From a virus: 36,307 nucleotides of DNA. The DNA lies in IMG/VR virus record IMGVR_UViG_3300046736_000099, positions 1 to 36,307 of that record. One strand, given 5' to 3'. Position numbers and translations under genes: made by a program. Shown piece by piece: positions 28,807 through 36,307 of this stretch. Under the pieces are notes generated by a model. It ran no database searches, was not told the origin of the DNA, and worked only from the letters and a program-made list of their open reading frames with translations. How positions within the stretch are numbered: position 1 is the first letter of the stretch; every line of letters starts with the position of its first letter.

Positions 28807-29022
28807 TCACATTCCTAACTTGACGCGGGAGAGCGGAACTCCGCCTCCTCCCGCCGCTCCGTCAGCGGGCACATTCGTGAAATACACCAGCTGCAGTGCC
28901 CCATAACCGCCACCGTCAACCCCGAATGCCGATCCCTCGAGGAGAGTTCTTGTGAACGTGGCGGCGGGAGCCACGACGACCTCGCGCACGATTGTTAAAC
29001 CGGACCTGTCATTACCTGGCAT
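28807..29022 (-). CDS. Small virion protein
   Basis: This 71-aa protein starts MPGNDRSGLTIVREVVVAPAATFTRTLLEGSAFGVDGGGYGALQLVYF. It is a short, Gly/Ala-rich beta-type protein. Its place in the tail cluster and adjacency to a structural gene suggest a virion part. No family recognised. Confidence 0.62.
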   Translation of the reverse strand: MPGNDRSGLTIVREVVVAPAATFTRTLLEGSAFGVDGGGYGALQLVYFTNVPADGAAGGGGVPLSRVKLGM

Positions 29023-29033
29023 AGTGGTTCTCC

Positions 29034-29930
29034 TTAGCCGATAGCCACGAGCAGTGTTCCTGTTTTGCCTTGCCCAAGTCCCAGGACACAGTTGTCGGTG
29101 ATGGCAAACCAGGCGTGGCCGTCATAGGAGGCGACGGCGGTGCTGTCCCCCGCGTATACCTTGGTGGTGACCATGCAGTTGTGGATGATTCCGCGCCACT
29201 TGCACACCGCCGCCGTGGAACCGGAACCGAAACCGAGCACGGCTTCCTTCGTGACATAGGAGTCATCACTCCACGCCACCCAGTTGTTGGTATCGTGCGG
29301 TATGTCGGCCGGCGTCATCAGCCGGTGCGTGGCATTATGCGAGTCTGAATTCGTATTGGTTAGCGCATTGTTCCAGATCTGACTGGCCCAGACGCCGCCG
29401 AAGTCGTTCAGGTAAAGGCCGCTCACCGATGTCCGGAACGAAGCCGTAATTCCGGTCGCGTCGTCAGCCGGGGCATTCCCATGAATCCACCCGAGATCGC
29501 CGGTCGTGATGCCGTTCAGGTGATCGGGTATATGCAGCGTCCCGCCGCATACGAAAGACCGGGCGGTTGACGGTTGCGCGTTGAAAACAAAAAAGTTGTA
29601 TTTACTGGCGATCACGCGGAAGACTTTTCCCGCGGCCGGCAGCAGGAAATAGGCCTGCGAGGTAAGCGTGCCGGCGTCGTTCTCGATCTTTACCTGGGCG
29701 CAGCTTCCGCTCCCCGGGTCCAGCAGCCGGACACGAATGCTGTTTGACTTGGGGGAAGCGGTGACGGCTGATTTCATCACGACCGTTCCGGTGCCGGCGC
29801 CCGAAATCGTAGACCATCCGGCGGCGGATAATTGCGCCTCCAACCCGGTCACGATCTCCTGGCGAGAGCCCGTCGTCGTCGTGAAAGTGGTGTTAACGAC
29901 CGTCCCGCCGGAATAAGGAATACTAGACAT
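29034..29930 (-). CDS. Tail protein with N-terminal AAGW module
   Basis: This 298-aa protein starts MSSIPYSGGTVVNTTFTTTTG. ATG 29930 has GGAGG nine bases upstream, so it is preferred to the TTG at 29939. The module VTGLEAQLSAAGWSTIS (about 27-43) is shared in outline with the two proteins at 30371 and 31665. The rest is rich in G, T, S and V with many aromatic residues (WASQIWNN, GWIHG, HAWFAI), as in fibre-associated proteins. Confidence 0.72.
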   Translation of the reverse strand: MSSIPYSGGTVVNTTFTTTTGSRQEIVTGLEAQLSAAGWSTISGAGTGTVVMKSAVTASPKSNSIRVRLLDPGSGSCAQVKIENDAGTLTSQAYFLLPAAGKVFRVIASKYNFFVFNAQPSTARSFVCGGTLHIPDHLNGITTGDLGWIHGNAPADDATGITASFRTSVSGLYLNDFGGVWASQIWNNALTNTNSDSHNATHRLMTPADIPHDTNNWVAWSDDSYVTKEAVLGFGSGSTAAVCKWRGIIHNCMVTTKVYAGDSTAVASYDGHAWFAITDNCVLGLGQGKTGTLLVAIG

Positions 29931-29966
29931 GATCTCCAACCTCCCAAACTGAAATAAGCCGCACCA

Positions 29967-30362
29967 TCACACTTCCGTCCCTTGCGCCGATCCGACCGGA
30001 AGGACGAACGGCACCCCCGGCAGCACGACCAGCGGCGTGTCGAACTCCCAGTAATCGACGAAGTTGCCGCCCGAGGAAGCCGTGTAGACGGCGATACCCA
30101 CCAGGGTCACCCCGGCTGCCGGTGTGCCGTAGGCGTGGGTGGTGGCGTTGCTGACGATGGCGGAGGTCACCGTGGGAAAGTTGGCGGTGTTCGAGGTCTT
30201 CGCGCAGCGGGTGATCCCGGCGTCGGCCCACTCCGATCCGCCGCCGGCCGCCGTGGGCGCCACCGTCATCCCGGCGAAATACAGCGTCGGCCCCAGCGCG
30301 CCCTGGTTGTAGATCTGGTTCAAAAGCCAGTTGCATGTGTAGGTTGATTTGAATCCGGCCAT
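29967..30362 (-). CDS. Tail fibre-like protein
   Basis: This 131-aa protein starts MAGFKSTYTCNWLLNQIYNQGALGPTLYFAGMTVAPTAAGGGSEW. The pattern of a short helix, a TLYFAGMTV strand, then GGSEWADAGITR is known from small phage tail-fibre-type proteins. ATG 30362 lies 8 bp after the previous stop; a longer frame to 30665 is the shadow of that gene. It is probably a structural tail subunit. Confidence 0.72.
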   Translation of the reverse strand: MAGFKSTYTCNWLLNQIYNQGALGPTLYFAGMTVAPTAAGGGSEWADAGITRCAKTSNTANFPTVTSAIVSNATTHAYGTPAAGVTLVGIAVYTASSGGNFVDYWEFDTPLVVLPGVPFVLPVGSAQGTEV

Positions 30363-30370
30363 AATACTCC

Positions 30371-31675
30371 TTACCCCGCCTGCCCTAGAATCCACATATC
30401 GTTGAGTACATCGCCGACCGGGACGGACCTGGAAAAACAGGTCCATGTATTCCCGTCGTACATCATGGTCGATCCGAGCTTGGCGTTCCCGGTGGTCATT
30501 ACGATGTCCCACAGCTTCCCGGCGATCATCGGCGGCGGCCCGGGTAGCGGCGTGGAGGGAAGCAGGACATAGGGCGCCTCGATCAGCGGCTGCCCGGCGA
30601 TGCTCACTGTCGGGTAGCCCCTGGTGCCGCGGACGAGCATGGCGATCTTTTGGTAGCCGTCGCAATCCCCGGCGCGGAAACCGCTCGAAAACAGCTGGCC
30701 GCTATACCCGCTCCCCAGACTCTCGTTCCAATGGAGAGTCTCCCGTAACTGATCTCCCCGCCCGTTGAGGTCGCCGTTATAGCTGCCGATCACCATGGTC
30801 TTGATTCCGGCGGTCAGATGTTCCTCCATCGGCTGGATGTGGCTTACCAGTAACGAGGAGTTGTCGGTGCGGGTTACCTCCGCTCCCGGTTCCGGCCAGA
30901 GCAGGAACTGGTGTTCATTCGCGCAGACATTGTAGGTGCCGGGATTGATCGGCATATAGAACTCATTGCCGCCGCCCGATGAGGTGACGCCCAGGCAGAT
31001 CTGCGCCCGTCCTAATCCGTCGTAGGAGAGAAACCCGCCTAATCCGCTCACCATCCTCGTTTGTATTTTGATCTCGAGGTATTCCCCATCAATCTCCGGT
31101 GAGCGGAGGGTGTAGTAACCTTTCAGCGTCGTTCCCGGCCCCGCCCCCACGATAATCGGGACCTCATCGGCCTCAAACGCAGGGGAGCTGGAGATAAACG
31201 TGAACGCGAAGTCGCCGCCGTCAACCGCGCCCATAGTCACGTCCCAGATGCCGAGCAGATTCAGGAAGTCGGTCAGGTTGGCCGCCGTGCCCGTTTGGGT
31301 GGCCTCAAACGGATACCACACGATCCCGGCAGTGCCTTCCGGGCAAATGGGAATCGATGCGTTTGGATCGTAGGAGTTAAACAACGCATCGGCTGCACTG
31401 GCGCGCGCCCATTCCGGCCCGCGGGTGCTTTTGCATTGGGCGGGCGTCATCGGAACAGGTTCGCCCGTGGTGAGTCCGGCGCTGAAATAATAACCGGGGC
31501 GGCGTTGCACGGCTTCGCTCGGGCGAAGGTCCACCACAGCCCACCCGGCGTCTTCCAGCACTTGCTTAATAGCCAGTCCGGCGTTGGTGTAAGAGGGCCC
31601 ATACACCAGCCGGCGGATGCCCGTCGAGCTTTCGCTGTACTTCACGGCCGGGTTGTAGAACGGGTTAATAAGCAA
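30371..31675 (-). CDS. Tail protein, unknown (TTG start)
   Basis: This protein of up to 434 aa starts at TTG 31675 (LINPFYNPAVKYSESSTGIRRLVYGPSYTN), overlapping the previous stop by 11 bases behind GGTGG. A GTG at 31645 is an alternative. It has the segment AIKQVLEDAGWAVVDLRP (about 35-52), like its neighbours, and a long beta-rich body with PINPGTYNVCANEHQFLLWPEPGAE. P22 has no equivalent that I recognise. It is probably part of the tail tip or fibre. Confidence 0.7.
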   Translation of the reverse strand: MLINPFYNPAVKYSESSTGIRRLVYGPSYTNAGLAIKQVLEDAGWAVVDLRPSEAVQRRPGYYFSAGLTTGEPVPMTPAQCKSTRGPEWARASAADALFNSYDPNASIPICPEGTAGIVWYPFEATQTGTAANLTDFLNLLGIWDVTMGAVDGGDFAFTFISSSPAFEADEVPIIVGAGPGTTLKGYYTLRSPEIDGEYLEIKIQTRMVSGLGGFLSYDGLGRAQICLGVTSSGGGNEFYMPINPGTYNVCANEHQFLLWPEPGAEVTRTDNSSLLVSHIQPMEEHLTAGIKTMVIGSYNGDLNGRGDQLRETLHWNESLGSGYSGQLFSSGFRAGDCDGYQKIAMLVRGTRGYPTVSIAGQPLIEAPYVLLPSTPLPGPPPMIAGKLWDIVMTTGNAKLGSTMMYDGNTWTCFSRSVPVGDVLNDMWILGQAG

Positions 31676-32645
31676 CGTTTTCGACCACCGTTCCGCTGCC
31701 AGGGATCCCGGTCAACAGCAAAAGGCTGAACAGTGTGCCGTCGTCCGGCCGGAACAGCACATTGGTATCGCCGGTACTGTGGTTCACCCAGTGGGTGGTT
31801 CTATCTCCTTCGGTTTCGTAAATCTCCTCCGTCGCCTCCAAATCCATCTGCACCGAAAGCAGGCAGGCGTCGTATAGCTGGCCGTAAATGTGGCCGCGCA
31901 GCCACAGCAGCGGGTCGCCGGCCATGGGCGTGTTATCGGTGAACCGGATGCCGCCGGGGAGGAACACCGTCGCGCCGCCGATCGGGCTGGCATAGCCGGC
32001 GGGCCGGAAGATGCCCAGTTGCAGCGCGTCCTGCTCGAGAACCTCCGGGTAACTGGAAATAACCCCATTGCGGCAGAAGGAGAACCGTTTGCAGATGTGA
32101 CCGCTGCGGAAACTTTCGAGCGTGGGAGCGCCGAACAGGGCCACGCCGCTGTCGCCGCCACTGGAAAACCATAACTCGGTGGTCTCTTCCGCGGCGGAGG
32201 GCGACTGCGCCTCGCATTGCGGCGTGGGTGTTGTCAATCCGGCTGCGTAGGGAATGCCGCCGCACACCGACACCGGGAGATGCGGGAAGCTGCGATGCGA
32301 TATGCCGGTTCGGGCGATGAAAAGCGAACAGCAGTTGATCCAGACCGTGTGCGTTGTATCGACGTCCATATACAGGTGATGGATCAACCCTTCCGGATTG
32401 GGGGTGACGGAACTGACCCACTGGAACGCCGCGCACCCGGCGAAGTTGGGATCGGAGGGGTTCCAGATCCGCACCTGGACCGCCAGGTTCTGCGGCGATT
32501 CGCAGGCGTAGACGTGGCCGGTGAGGTAGGTGGCGGCCGTCCATCCCGCCGCCAGCAGCATCGCATGGAGGTCGGTGAGAAACGTGGCTGGGCTGGCGCT
32601 GATAGTGTCCATGATGATCGGTTTACTGGTAAATGCCAGCCCCAT
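31665..32645 (-). CDS. Tail protein with AAGW module
   Basis: This protein of about 326 aa starts MGLAFTSKPIIMDTISASPATFLTDLHAMLLAAGWTAAT. ATG 32645 overlaps the previous stop (TAATG). The module TDLHAMLLAAGW parallels the proteins at 29034 and 30371. The body has many cysteines (HVYACESPQ, AGCAAFQ, INCCSLF), unusual for a phage structural protein. Its end overlaps the next gene. Confidence 0.7.
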   Translation of the reverse strand: MGLAFTSKPIIMDTISASPATFLTDLHAMLLAAGWTAATYLTGHVYACESPQNLAVQVRIWNPSDPNFAGCAAFQWVSSVTPNPEGLIHHLYMDVDTTHTVWINCCSLFIARTGISHRSFPHLPVSVCGGIPYAAGLTTPTPQCEAQSPSAAEETTELWFSSGGDSGVALFGAPTLESFRSGHICKRFSFCRNGVISSYPEVLEQDALQLGIFRPAGYASPIGGATVFLPGGIRFTDNTPMAGDPLLWLRGHIYGQLYDACLLSVQMDLEATEEIYETEGDRTTHWVNHSTGDTNVLFRPDDGTLFSLLLLTGIPGSGTVVENVAY

Positions 32646-33151
32646 TACTCCGCTATCCACTCGAGGGTGAACGCCGCCACGCCCGCGGCTTCTATCTGCC
32701 CGTCGCTCTCGACCACATCCCAGATCAGCACATCCCCATCGAGCAGCGGCTCCGGGTCATTTGCGAATTCAGTGAACTCGATCGGCGTGTCCACCTCGGT
32801 GTCGGCCGGAATAGTGCAGCTGATGATTTCCACAGCCGCATCGGGCGCCGTCACCCGGTTTATCCGTACGGTGAGATCGGCCGTGATCGGCAGCCGCAGC
32901 ACGCCCACCACCCGGCTCGCGTTCCCGGCGACATAAATCGTCGTATGGTCGGCGATATCGTCGCCCACCGTCGAATCCTTGAGCAGCAGCGTCCGGATCC
33001 GCCCCTTCTTACCGCCCGCCGATTCCTGATCGGCAAATTGCATCAGGTAGTAGAGCCACGGTACGCTGACCGTGCCTTCCGGCGTCGTGAGCGGCGTCTG
33101 CACCGGCATCGGCACACGAACCCGCTGCCGCGGCAGGGGAACCGTGCTCAC
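32645..33151 (-). CDS. Structural protein after the gp10-like gene
   Basis: This 168-aa protein starts MSTVPLPRQRVRVPMPVQTPLTTPEGTVSVPWLYYLMQFADQ. The segment WLYYLMQF followed by a beta-rich domain occurs in tail-associated proteins of other phages. The end, GVAAFTLEWIAE, fits a beta-sandwich. It is in the position of P22 gp26 but shows no long trimeric coiled coil, so it is not called a needle. It is coupled to the gp10-like gene by ATGA. Confidence 0.68.
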   Translation of the reverse strand: MSTVPLPRQRVRVPMPVQTPLTTPEGTVSVPWLYYLMQFADQESAGGKKGRIRTLLLKDSTVGDDIADHTTIYVAGNASRVVGVLRLPITADLTVRINRVTAPDAAVEIISCTIPADTEVDTPIEFTEFANDPEPLLDGDVLIWDVVESDGQIEAAGVAAFTLEWIAE

Positions 33152-34545
33152 GAACCATCTCCCGCCTGCAGGTCGAGATACGCCGCCGTATAGGCGATCG
33201 CCTCCGTCGCCGCCGTTGTCACCCGGTACACGCGGTCCCGCGGCCGTCCCAGCCGGCGCCAGATCAACCGCTTCGTCGTCTCACCCGACGCCCCGGCCGT
33301 CAGGGATTTCTCCCCAGTGAAGGTCTTCCCGCCGTCGTCGCTGATCGCGAGCGATACCGCGGGCGCCGCCGTCACCGTACCCACATCCATGTCCAGCTGC
33401 AGCCGGTTGTGCCGCGTCACCTTCTGCTCTGACGATAAGTGCGGCGCCTGGCGGATGCGCGTGATCGCCGTCCCGTTGTCGGAGTAGACTTCCGGGTTAA
33501 GCCGGTAGATCCGGCCGCTGATCCCATCGGCCACGTACTGCTTCCCGGCAAAGGTGCTACACCCGTAGGACATCCAGGCGCCGGCGTTGAAACTCCGCTC
33601 GTGCCATAGATCCGAGACGCTGTCGTATACCCAGGTCTTCCCGGCCGTTGGGAAGGTCAGCACATAGAACTGATGCCCGCCCTGCTGATAGCTCCAGCCG
33701 ATCGCGTCGCTCGTCGTCGCGTAACTGCGAATCGCGAACTCGACGGCATGCGTCGAGACCCGCTTCGGCTGATAGCCGACCGCCCGCCACACCACGCCCA
33801 CGCCGCGCTCGTCGCCACCTAGCCATAGGATGCTGTTGTCGATGCGCGCCACGCTGTCGGGCGCCCACAGTCCCTGATCGACCCAGGCGCCCTCGATCCG
33901 CTGGAACGGGAAATCCGCGTTTCCCGAGTTGTACCAGAGCTCGGTCGTCTTCCTTCCAAAGATCCAGAGCTGCTGGTGATCGACGAAGATCTTATTGCAG
34001 CGGTCCTGGCCGCCCGTCCTAAGAGCAAAATCCAGGTCGTCGAAGACCAAATCCAAGACACCGCTGATGTTGATCTGGTTCGAATCCGGCCGCAGGACGA
34101 TAAAGTAGCCGTCGAGATAGGCTCCGCTCACCGCCGTCAGCGGGTCCGCTTCCACGGTATTGATCGCTTCCACCGCGGTCCCGAGAGTCTTATACGCCTG
34201 CGTGCCGGAAATGATGAGCAGGTCTGAACCGTTCGAGAAGATGTAGGCCGGGTTCGCCGATCCGCCGAGGGATCCGGTGAATGTGGTGACGATCGCGCCG
34301 GAAGAGTTGATCTCGTAGAGCGTCGGGCCGGCGATCGCGAACATCCGCTCATCGCCTGCCCACAGGCACCGCACATTCGCCCCGAGCGTGCAGAACAGCG
34401 TTGTCCCGGGCGTGCCGTAGAGTACCCACTTACTCTTACCCGTCTGGCTCTCGACTAACTCCGGGTACAGGTTCACGCAGCGGTCGCCTGCCACGTTCAC
34501 CGCCTGCGAGCGGTACGCCGGTCCGATAAAGCCCGGGTACTCCAT
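33148..34545 (-). CDS. Tail hub/packaged-DNA stabilisation protein, P22 gp10-like
   Basis: This 465-aa protein (P22 gp10 is 472 aa) starts MEYPGFIGPAYRSQAVNVAGDRCVNLYPE, the usual start of gp10 relatives. Repeats of beta type with IFGRKTTELWYNSGNADFPFQRIEGA, WLGGDERG and WSYQQGGHQFYVLTFP are typical of this family. It forms the hexameric plug under the portal and gp4 ring that keeps DNA in the head and carries the fibres. It follows the two gp4-like genes directly. Confidence 0.9.
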   Translation of the reverse strand: MEYPGFIGPAYRSQAVNVAGDRCVNLYPELVESQTGKSKWVLYGTPGTTLFCTLGANVRCLWAGDERMFAIAGPTLYEINSSGAIVTTFTGSLGGSANPAYIFSNGSDLLIISGTQAYKTLGTAVEAINTVEADPLTAVSGAYLDGYFIVLRPDSNQINISGVLDLVFDDLDFALRTGGQDRCNKIFVDHQQLWIFGRKTTELWYNSGNADFPFQRIEGAWVDQGLWAPDSVARIDNSILWLGGDERGVGVVWRAVGYQPKRVSTHAVEFAIRSYATTSDAIGWSYQQGGHQFYVLTFPTAGKTWVYDSVSDLWHERSFNAGAWMSYGCSTFAGKQYVADGISGRIYRLNPEVYSDNGTAITRIRQAPHLSSEQKVTRHNRLQLDMDVGTVTAAPAVSLAISDDGGKTFTGEKSLTAGASGETTKRLIWRRLGRPRDRVYRVTTAATEAIAYTAAYLDLQAGDGS

Positions 34546-35265
34546 CTATCGATACTCCCCCGTCACGATGTCGAAACCGCCGTCGCCGGTGAGCGCCGGA
34601 TCGATCTTCATATCCAGGAACGGCGCGTTCAGCATCTTGATCCAAGCCTTTTGTTCCCGAGCCCGCTCGATCACCATGCCGTGCTGCTGCATCGTTGATT
34701 TGTTTTGAATCGTGAACGCCGGCATCAGGTACTCGGCCAGGTTGAAGCGCAGCGCGATCTCATACCCGGGCGGCAGGTCGTATTCGGTCGTCGCCAGATC
34801 GGCGAACGCCACCACCGGCGACCAGCAGTACAGGGCCACTTTAAGCGACGCATCCTCCGGCACCGGCCACAGGCTCACATTGCTCAGCGGATAGGCGCCG
34901 TCATAGTAGAGTCTCGACGGCAGGCCAACCTGATCCTTCACGCAGATCTCAACCCACTGATCGAGCGACAACGTATCCATCGGCGTTTCGTGCCTGTCGC
35001 TAACGAGTCCGGCGCGCTCGATCCGCACCGGCCGCGGCACCTCCCAGTCGGCCGCCGGGCCGATCGTATAGGTCTGTTGATTGGCTACCAGATTCAGCAC
35101 CTGCCGCGCTGTTACCGGGATCATGAGCCGCTCGATCGACCAGGCGTCGATCATGGCGTTGAGCATGGCGAGCCCTTCGCCGAGCGCCTCCGGCGATGGC
35201 GTCTGCCCGATCCGGGTGACACCGATCAGCCGGAAAGCGTCCTTGATGAGCGTCTGCGCCAGCAT
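34546..35265 (-). CDS. Tail accessory/head-closure protein, P22 gp4-like (copy B)
   Basis: This 239-aa protein starts MLAQTLIKDAFRLIGVTRIGQTPSPEALGEGLAMLNAMIDAWSIERLMI and resembles gp4 of P22 (166 aa), which binds the portal and starts tail assembly. Central SLWPVPEDASLKVALYCWSP and the LPPGYEIALRFNLAEYLMP block are family hallmarks. It is paralogous to the next gene upstream and overlaps it by one base (TGATG). Confidence 0.85.
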   Translation of the reverse strand: MLAQTLIKDAFRLIGVTRIGQTPSPEALGEGLAMLNAMIDAWSIERLMIPVTARQVLNLVANQQTYTIGPAADWEVPRPVRIERAGLVSDRHETPMDTLSLDQWVEICVKDQVGLPSRLYYDGAYPLSNVSLWPVPEDASLKVALYCWSPVVAFADLATTEYDLPPGYEIALRFNLAEYLMPAFTIQNKSTMQQHGMVIERAREQKAWIKMLNAPFLDMKIDPALTGDGGFDIVTGEYR

Positions 35266-35981
35266 CAGCCCACCCCCGGCGGCGGCGCCAGCGCGCTCAC
35301 CTGGCCGGTAACAGGCGTTGCGCCAGGCGCGGCCATATTCAGCATGCGCAGCGCCGCTTTCGACTCCGCGGCGATCTGCTGTACCTGTGGCGTCGGCACG
35401 ATGCCGAACTGCGGCGCCACCTCCACCGCCAGGTTGAACTTCAACGCCCGGTCATAGCCCGGCGGGAAGGTGTAGGCGGTCGTCAGGTCGGCGAAGGACT
35501 GCAGCTGCGACCAGGTCCACAGCTCGAGCTGCGGCGCCGTCCCGGTAAAGGTCGGCACCGGCCAGAGGTAGAGCGTCGTCAACGGAAAGGCCATGTCGGC
35601 GTACAGCACCCGCGGGATTACTCCCGAAGCACCGCGCTCGACAATGTCGGACCACTGCTTCTCGTCGATGAGATCGAGCGGCTGGCTGATCTTCCCGCTC
35701 CCGCCCGCGTTGGCGATCAGGATCGACGCCCGCTCGTACTTCACCGGCCTCACCACGTTGAAGACGCCGGTGGTCCCGATCGTATAGCTCTGCGTCGCCG
35801 TCACCAGCGGATGCTCGCTGCGGAGCATCGTGAAGATATTCATCCGCTCGATTGACCAGCTCGCCAGCATGTCATTGGCCGCCAGGAGGGCGTCCGTCGA
35901 TTCAGATGTCGACGGACTTTCCCCCTGCGTCAGCGCGCCCAGCAGGTTCATGGCGGCATTTACTAATTGCTGCCCGGTCAC
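35265..35981 (-). CDS. Tail accessory/head-closure protein, P22 gp4-like (copy A)
   Basis: This 238-aa protein starts MTGQQLVNAAMNLLGALTQGESPSTSESTDALLAANDMLASWSIERMNI. It shares length, WSIER, YLWPVPTFTG and the FPPGYDRALKFNLAVEVAP block with copy B. The two genes are adjacent and look like a tandem duplication with strong divergence. One may have become a second ring of the tail. The end, LAPPPGVG, is proline-rich. Confidence 0.85.
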   Translation of the reverse strand: MTGQQLVNAAMNLLGALTQGESPSTSESTDALLAANDMLASWSIERMNIFTMLRSEHPLVTATQSYTIGTTGVFNVVRPVKYERASILIANAGGSGKISQPLDLIDEKQWSDIVERGASGVIPRVLYADMAFPLTTLYLWPVPTFTGTAPQLELWTWSQLQSFADLTTAYTFPPGYDRALKFNLAVEVAPQFGIVPTPQVQQIAAESKAALRMLNMAAPGATPVTGQVSALAPPPGVG

Positions 35982-36190
35982 TTATGCCCCCGCTTTTTAG
36001 CCGGCTCTTCCTGCCTGTACGGCTCATCCGGGTCACAGTCTGGCTCAGGCTCGGGCTCGAGGAAGGCGGCCGGCGTCACGGCCCATTTATCGCCCAGCGC
36101 CGCCTGCTCGTCCGGATCCTGCACTAATACCGGCGGTAACGTGCGGTGATACATCCACTTCGGATAAAACTGTTCCATTTGCTGTTCCAT
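35978..36190 (-). CDS. Small proline/acid-rich protein between coat and gp4 genes
   Basis: This 70-aa protein starts MEQQMEQFYPKWMYHRTLPPVLVQDPDEQAALGDKWAVTPAAF and ends in an acidic stretch of E, P and D followed by KKRGHK. The first codons read across the assembly junction. AAGGA lies upstream of ATG 36190. Proteins with YPKWMYH and a DPDEQAALG segment occur between the coat and gp4 genes in related phages. The role is unknown, perhaps capsid-associated. It overlaps the first gp4-like gene by four bases. Confidence 0.75.
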   Translation of the reverse strand: MEQQMEQFYPKWMYHRTLPPVLVQDPDEQAALGDKWAVTPAAFLEPEPEPDCDPDEPYRQEEPAKKRGHK

Positions 36191-36307
36191 ATTGATCCTT
36201 AAGATCGGGGGCGGCTATTCACCGCCCCCAGTTGGTTCACTGGTCAGGAGGAAGGCTAGCTGGCAATACGGCAGGCCCAGGCGGGATTCCGCGCGGCCCA
36301 GCCATAC
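36181..36307. repeat. Right copy of the 127-bp terminal direct repeat
   Basis: Identical to 1-127. It repeats the start of the 70-aa linker gene, the hairpin after the coat gene (36207-36229) and the last codons of the coat gene (36256-36307). The unique genome length is therefore 36,180 bp. Confidence 0.95.

Overview
The window is a complete, GC-rich genome of a P22-like podovirus, most likely a temperate one. Bases 1-127 recur exactly at 36181-36307, so the molecule is a circularly closed assembly of 36,180 unique bp. Nearly all genes lie on the minus strand. Read that way and through the junction, they follow the P22 virion order: putative small terminase (5710-6102), large terminase, portal, scaffold, coat, then across the junction a small linker protein, two gp4-like tail accessory proteins, a gp10-like tail hub protein, a set of tail/fibre proteins (26.5-33.2 kb), a gp14-like GNAT-fold protein and three DNA-ejection proteins (19.7-25.4 kb). 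The host cannot be fixed from sequence. The attachment site points to a bacterium with a tRNA-Leu(CAG) gene that encodes CCA, and several small proteins resemble ones I associate with Acidobacteriota and soil phages, which is weak evidence.

Integration region (6.5-8.7 kb). A tyrosine integrase gene ends beside a 68-bp piece of a tRNA-Leu(CAG) gene (6821-6888). This is the probable attP core. It is flanked on both sides by GGCCCCA-type direct repeats, which are probable integrase arm sites. An array of CGGGAA repeats and palindromes lies further out. The integrase and two small upstream genes are preceded by a near-consensus promoter, TTGACA-N17-TATGAT, with a 17-bp palindrome in its spacer and a second, imperfect copy upstream.

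Early operon (17.0 down to 8.7 kb, minus strand). It starts with a recombination cassette: an iron-sulfur PD-(D/E)XK nuclease that looks circularly permuted, a Sak4-like ATPase and an SSB-like protein ending in DDSDIPF. Next come an HNH endonuclease, RusA, a small PD-(D/E)XK nuclease and a DUF1376 replication protein. A chain of very short, translationally coupled genes follows, two of them small membrane proteins, and the operon ends with an excisionase-like HTH protein.

Switch region (17.1-19.3 kb). Three small proteins look ribbon-helix-helix. Two intergenic regions share the motif CTGAGTACCG. About 350 bp contain no convincing gene but have nested inverted repeats and may encode a structured RNA. 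A plus-strand pair (an RHH protein and a secreted small protein) ends at a strong terminator and looks like a lysogenically expressed moron. A two-helix membrane protein follows.

No CI-like HTH repressor, endolysin, spanin or replicative helicase was recognised, so lysis and lysogeny control appear to use unfamiliar parts. The features judged most unusual are the permuted nuclease, the attP/arm/iteron complex, the operator-promoter, the RHH cluster with its non-coding stretch, and the repeat-built ejection and fibre proteins.
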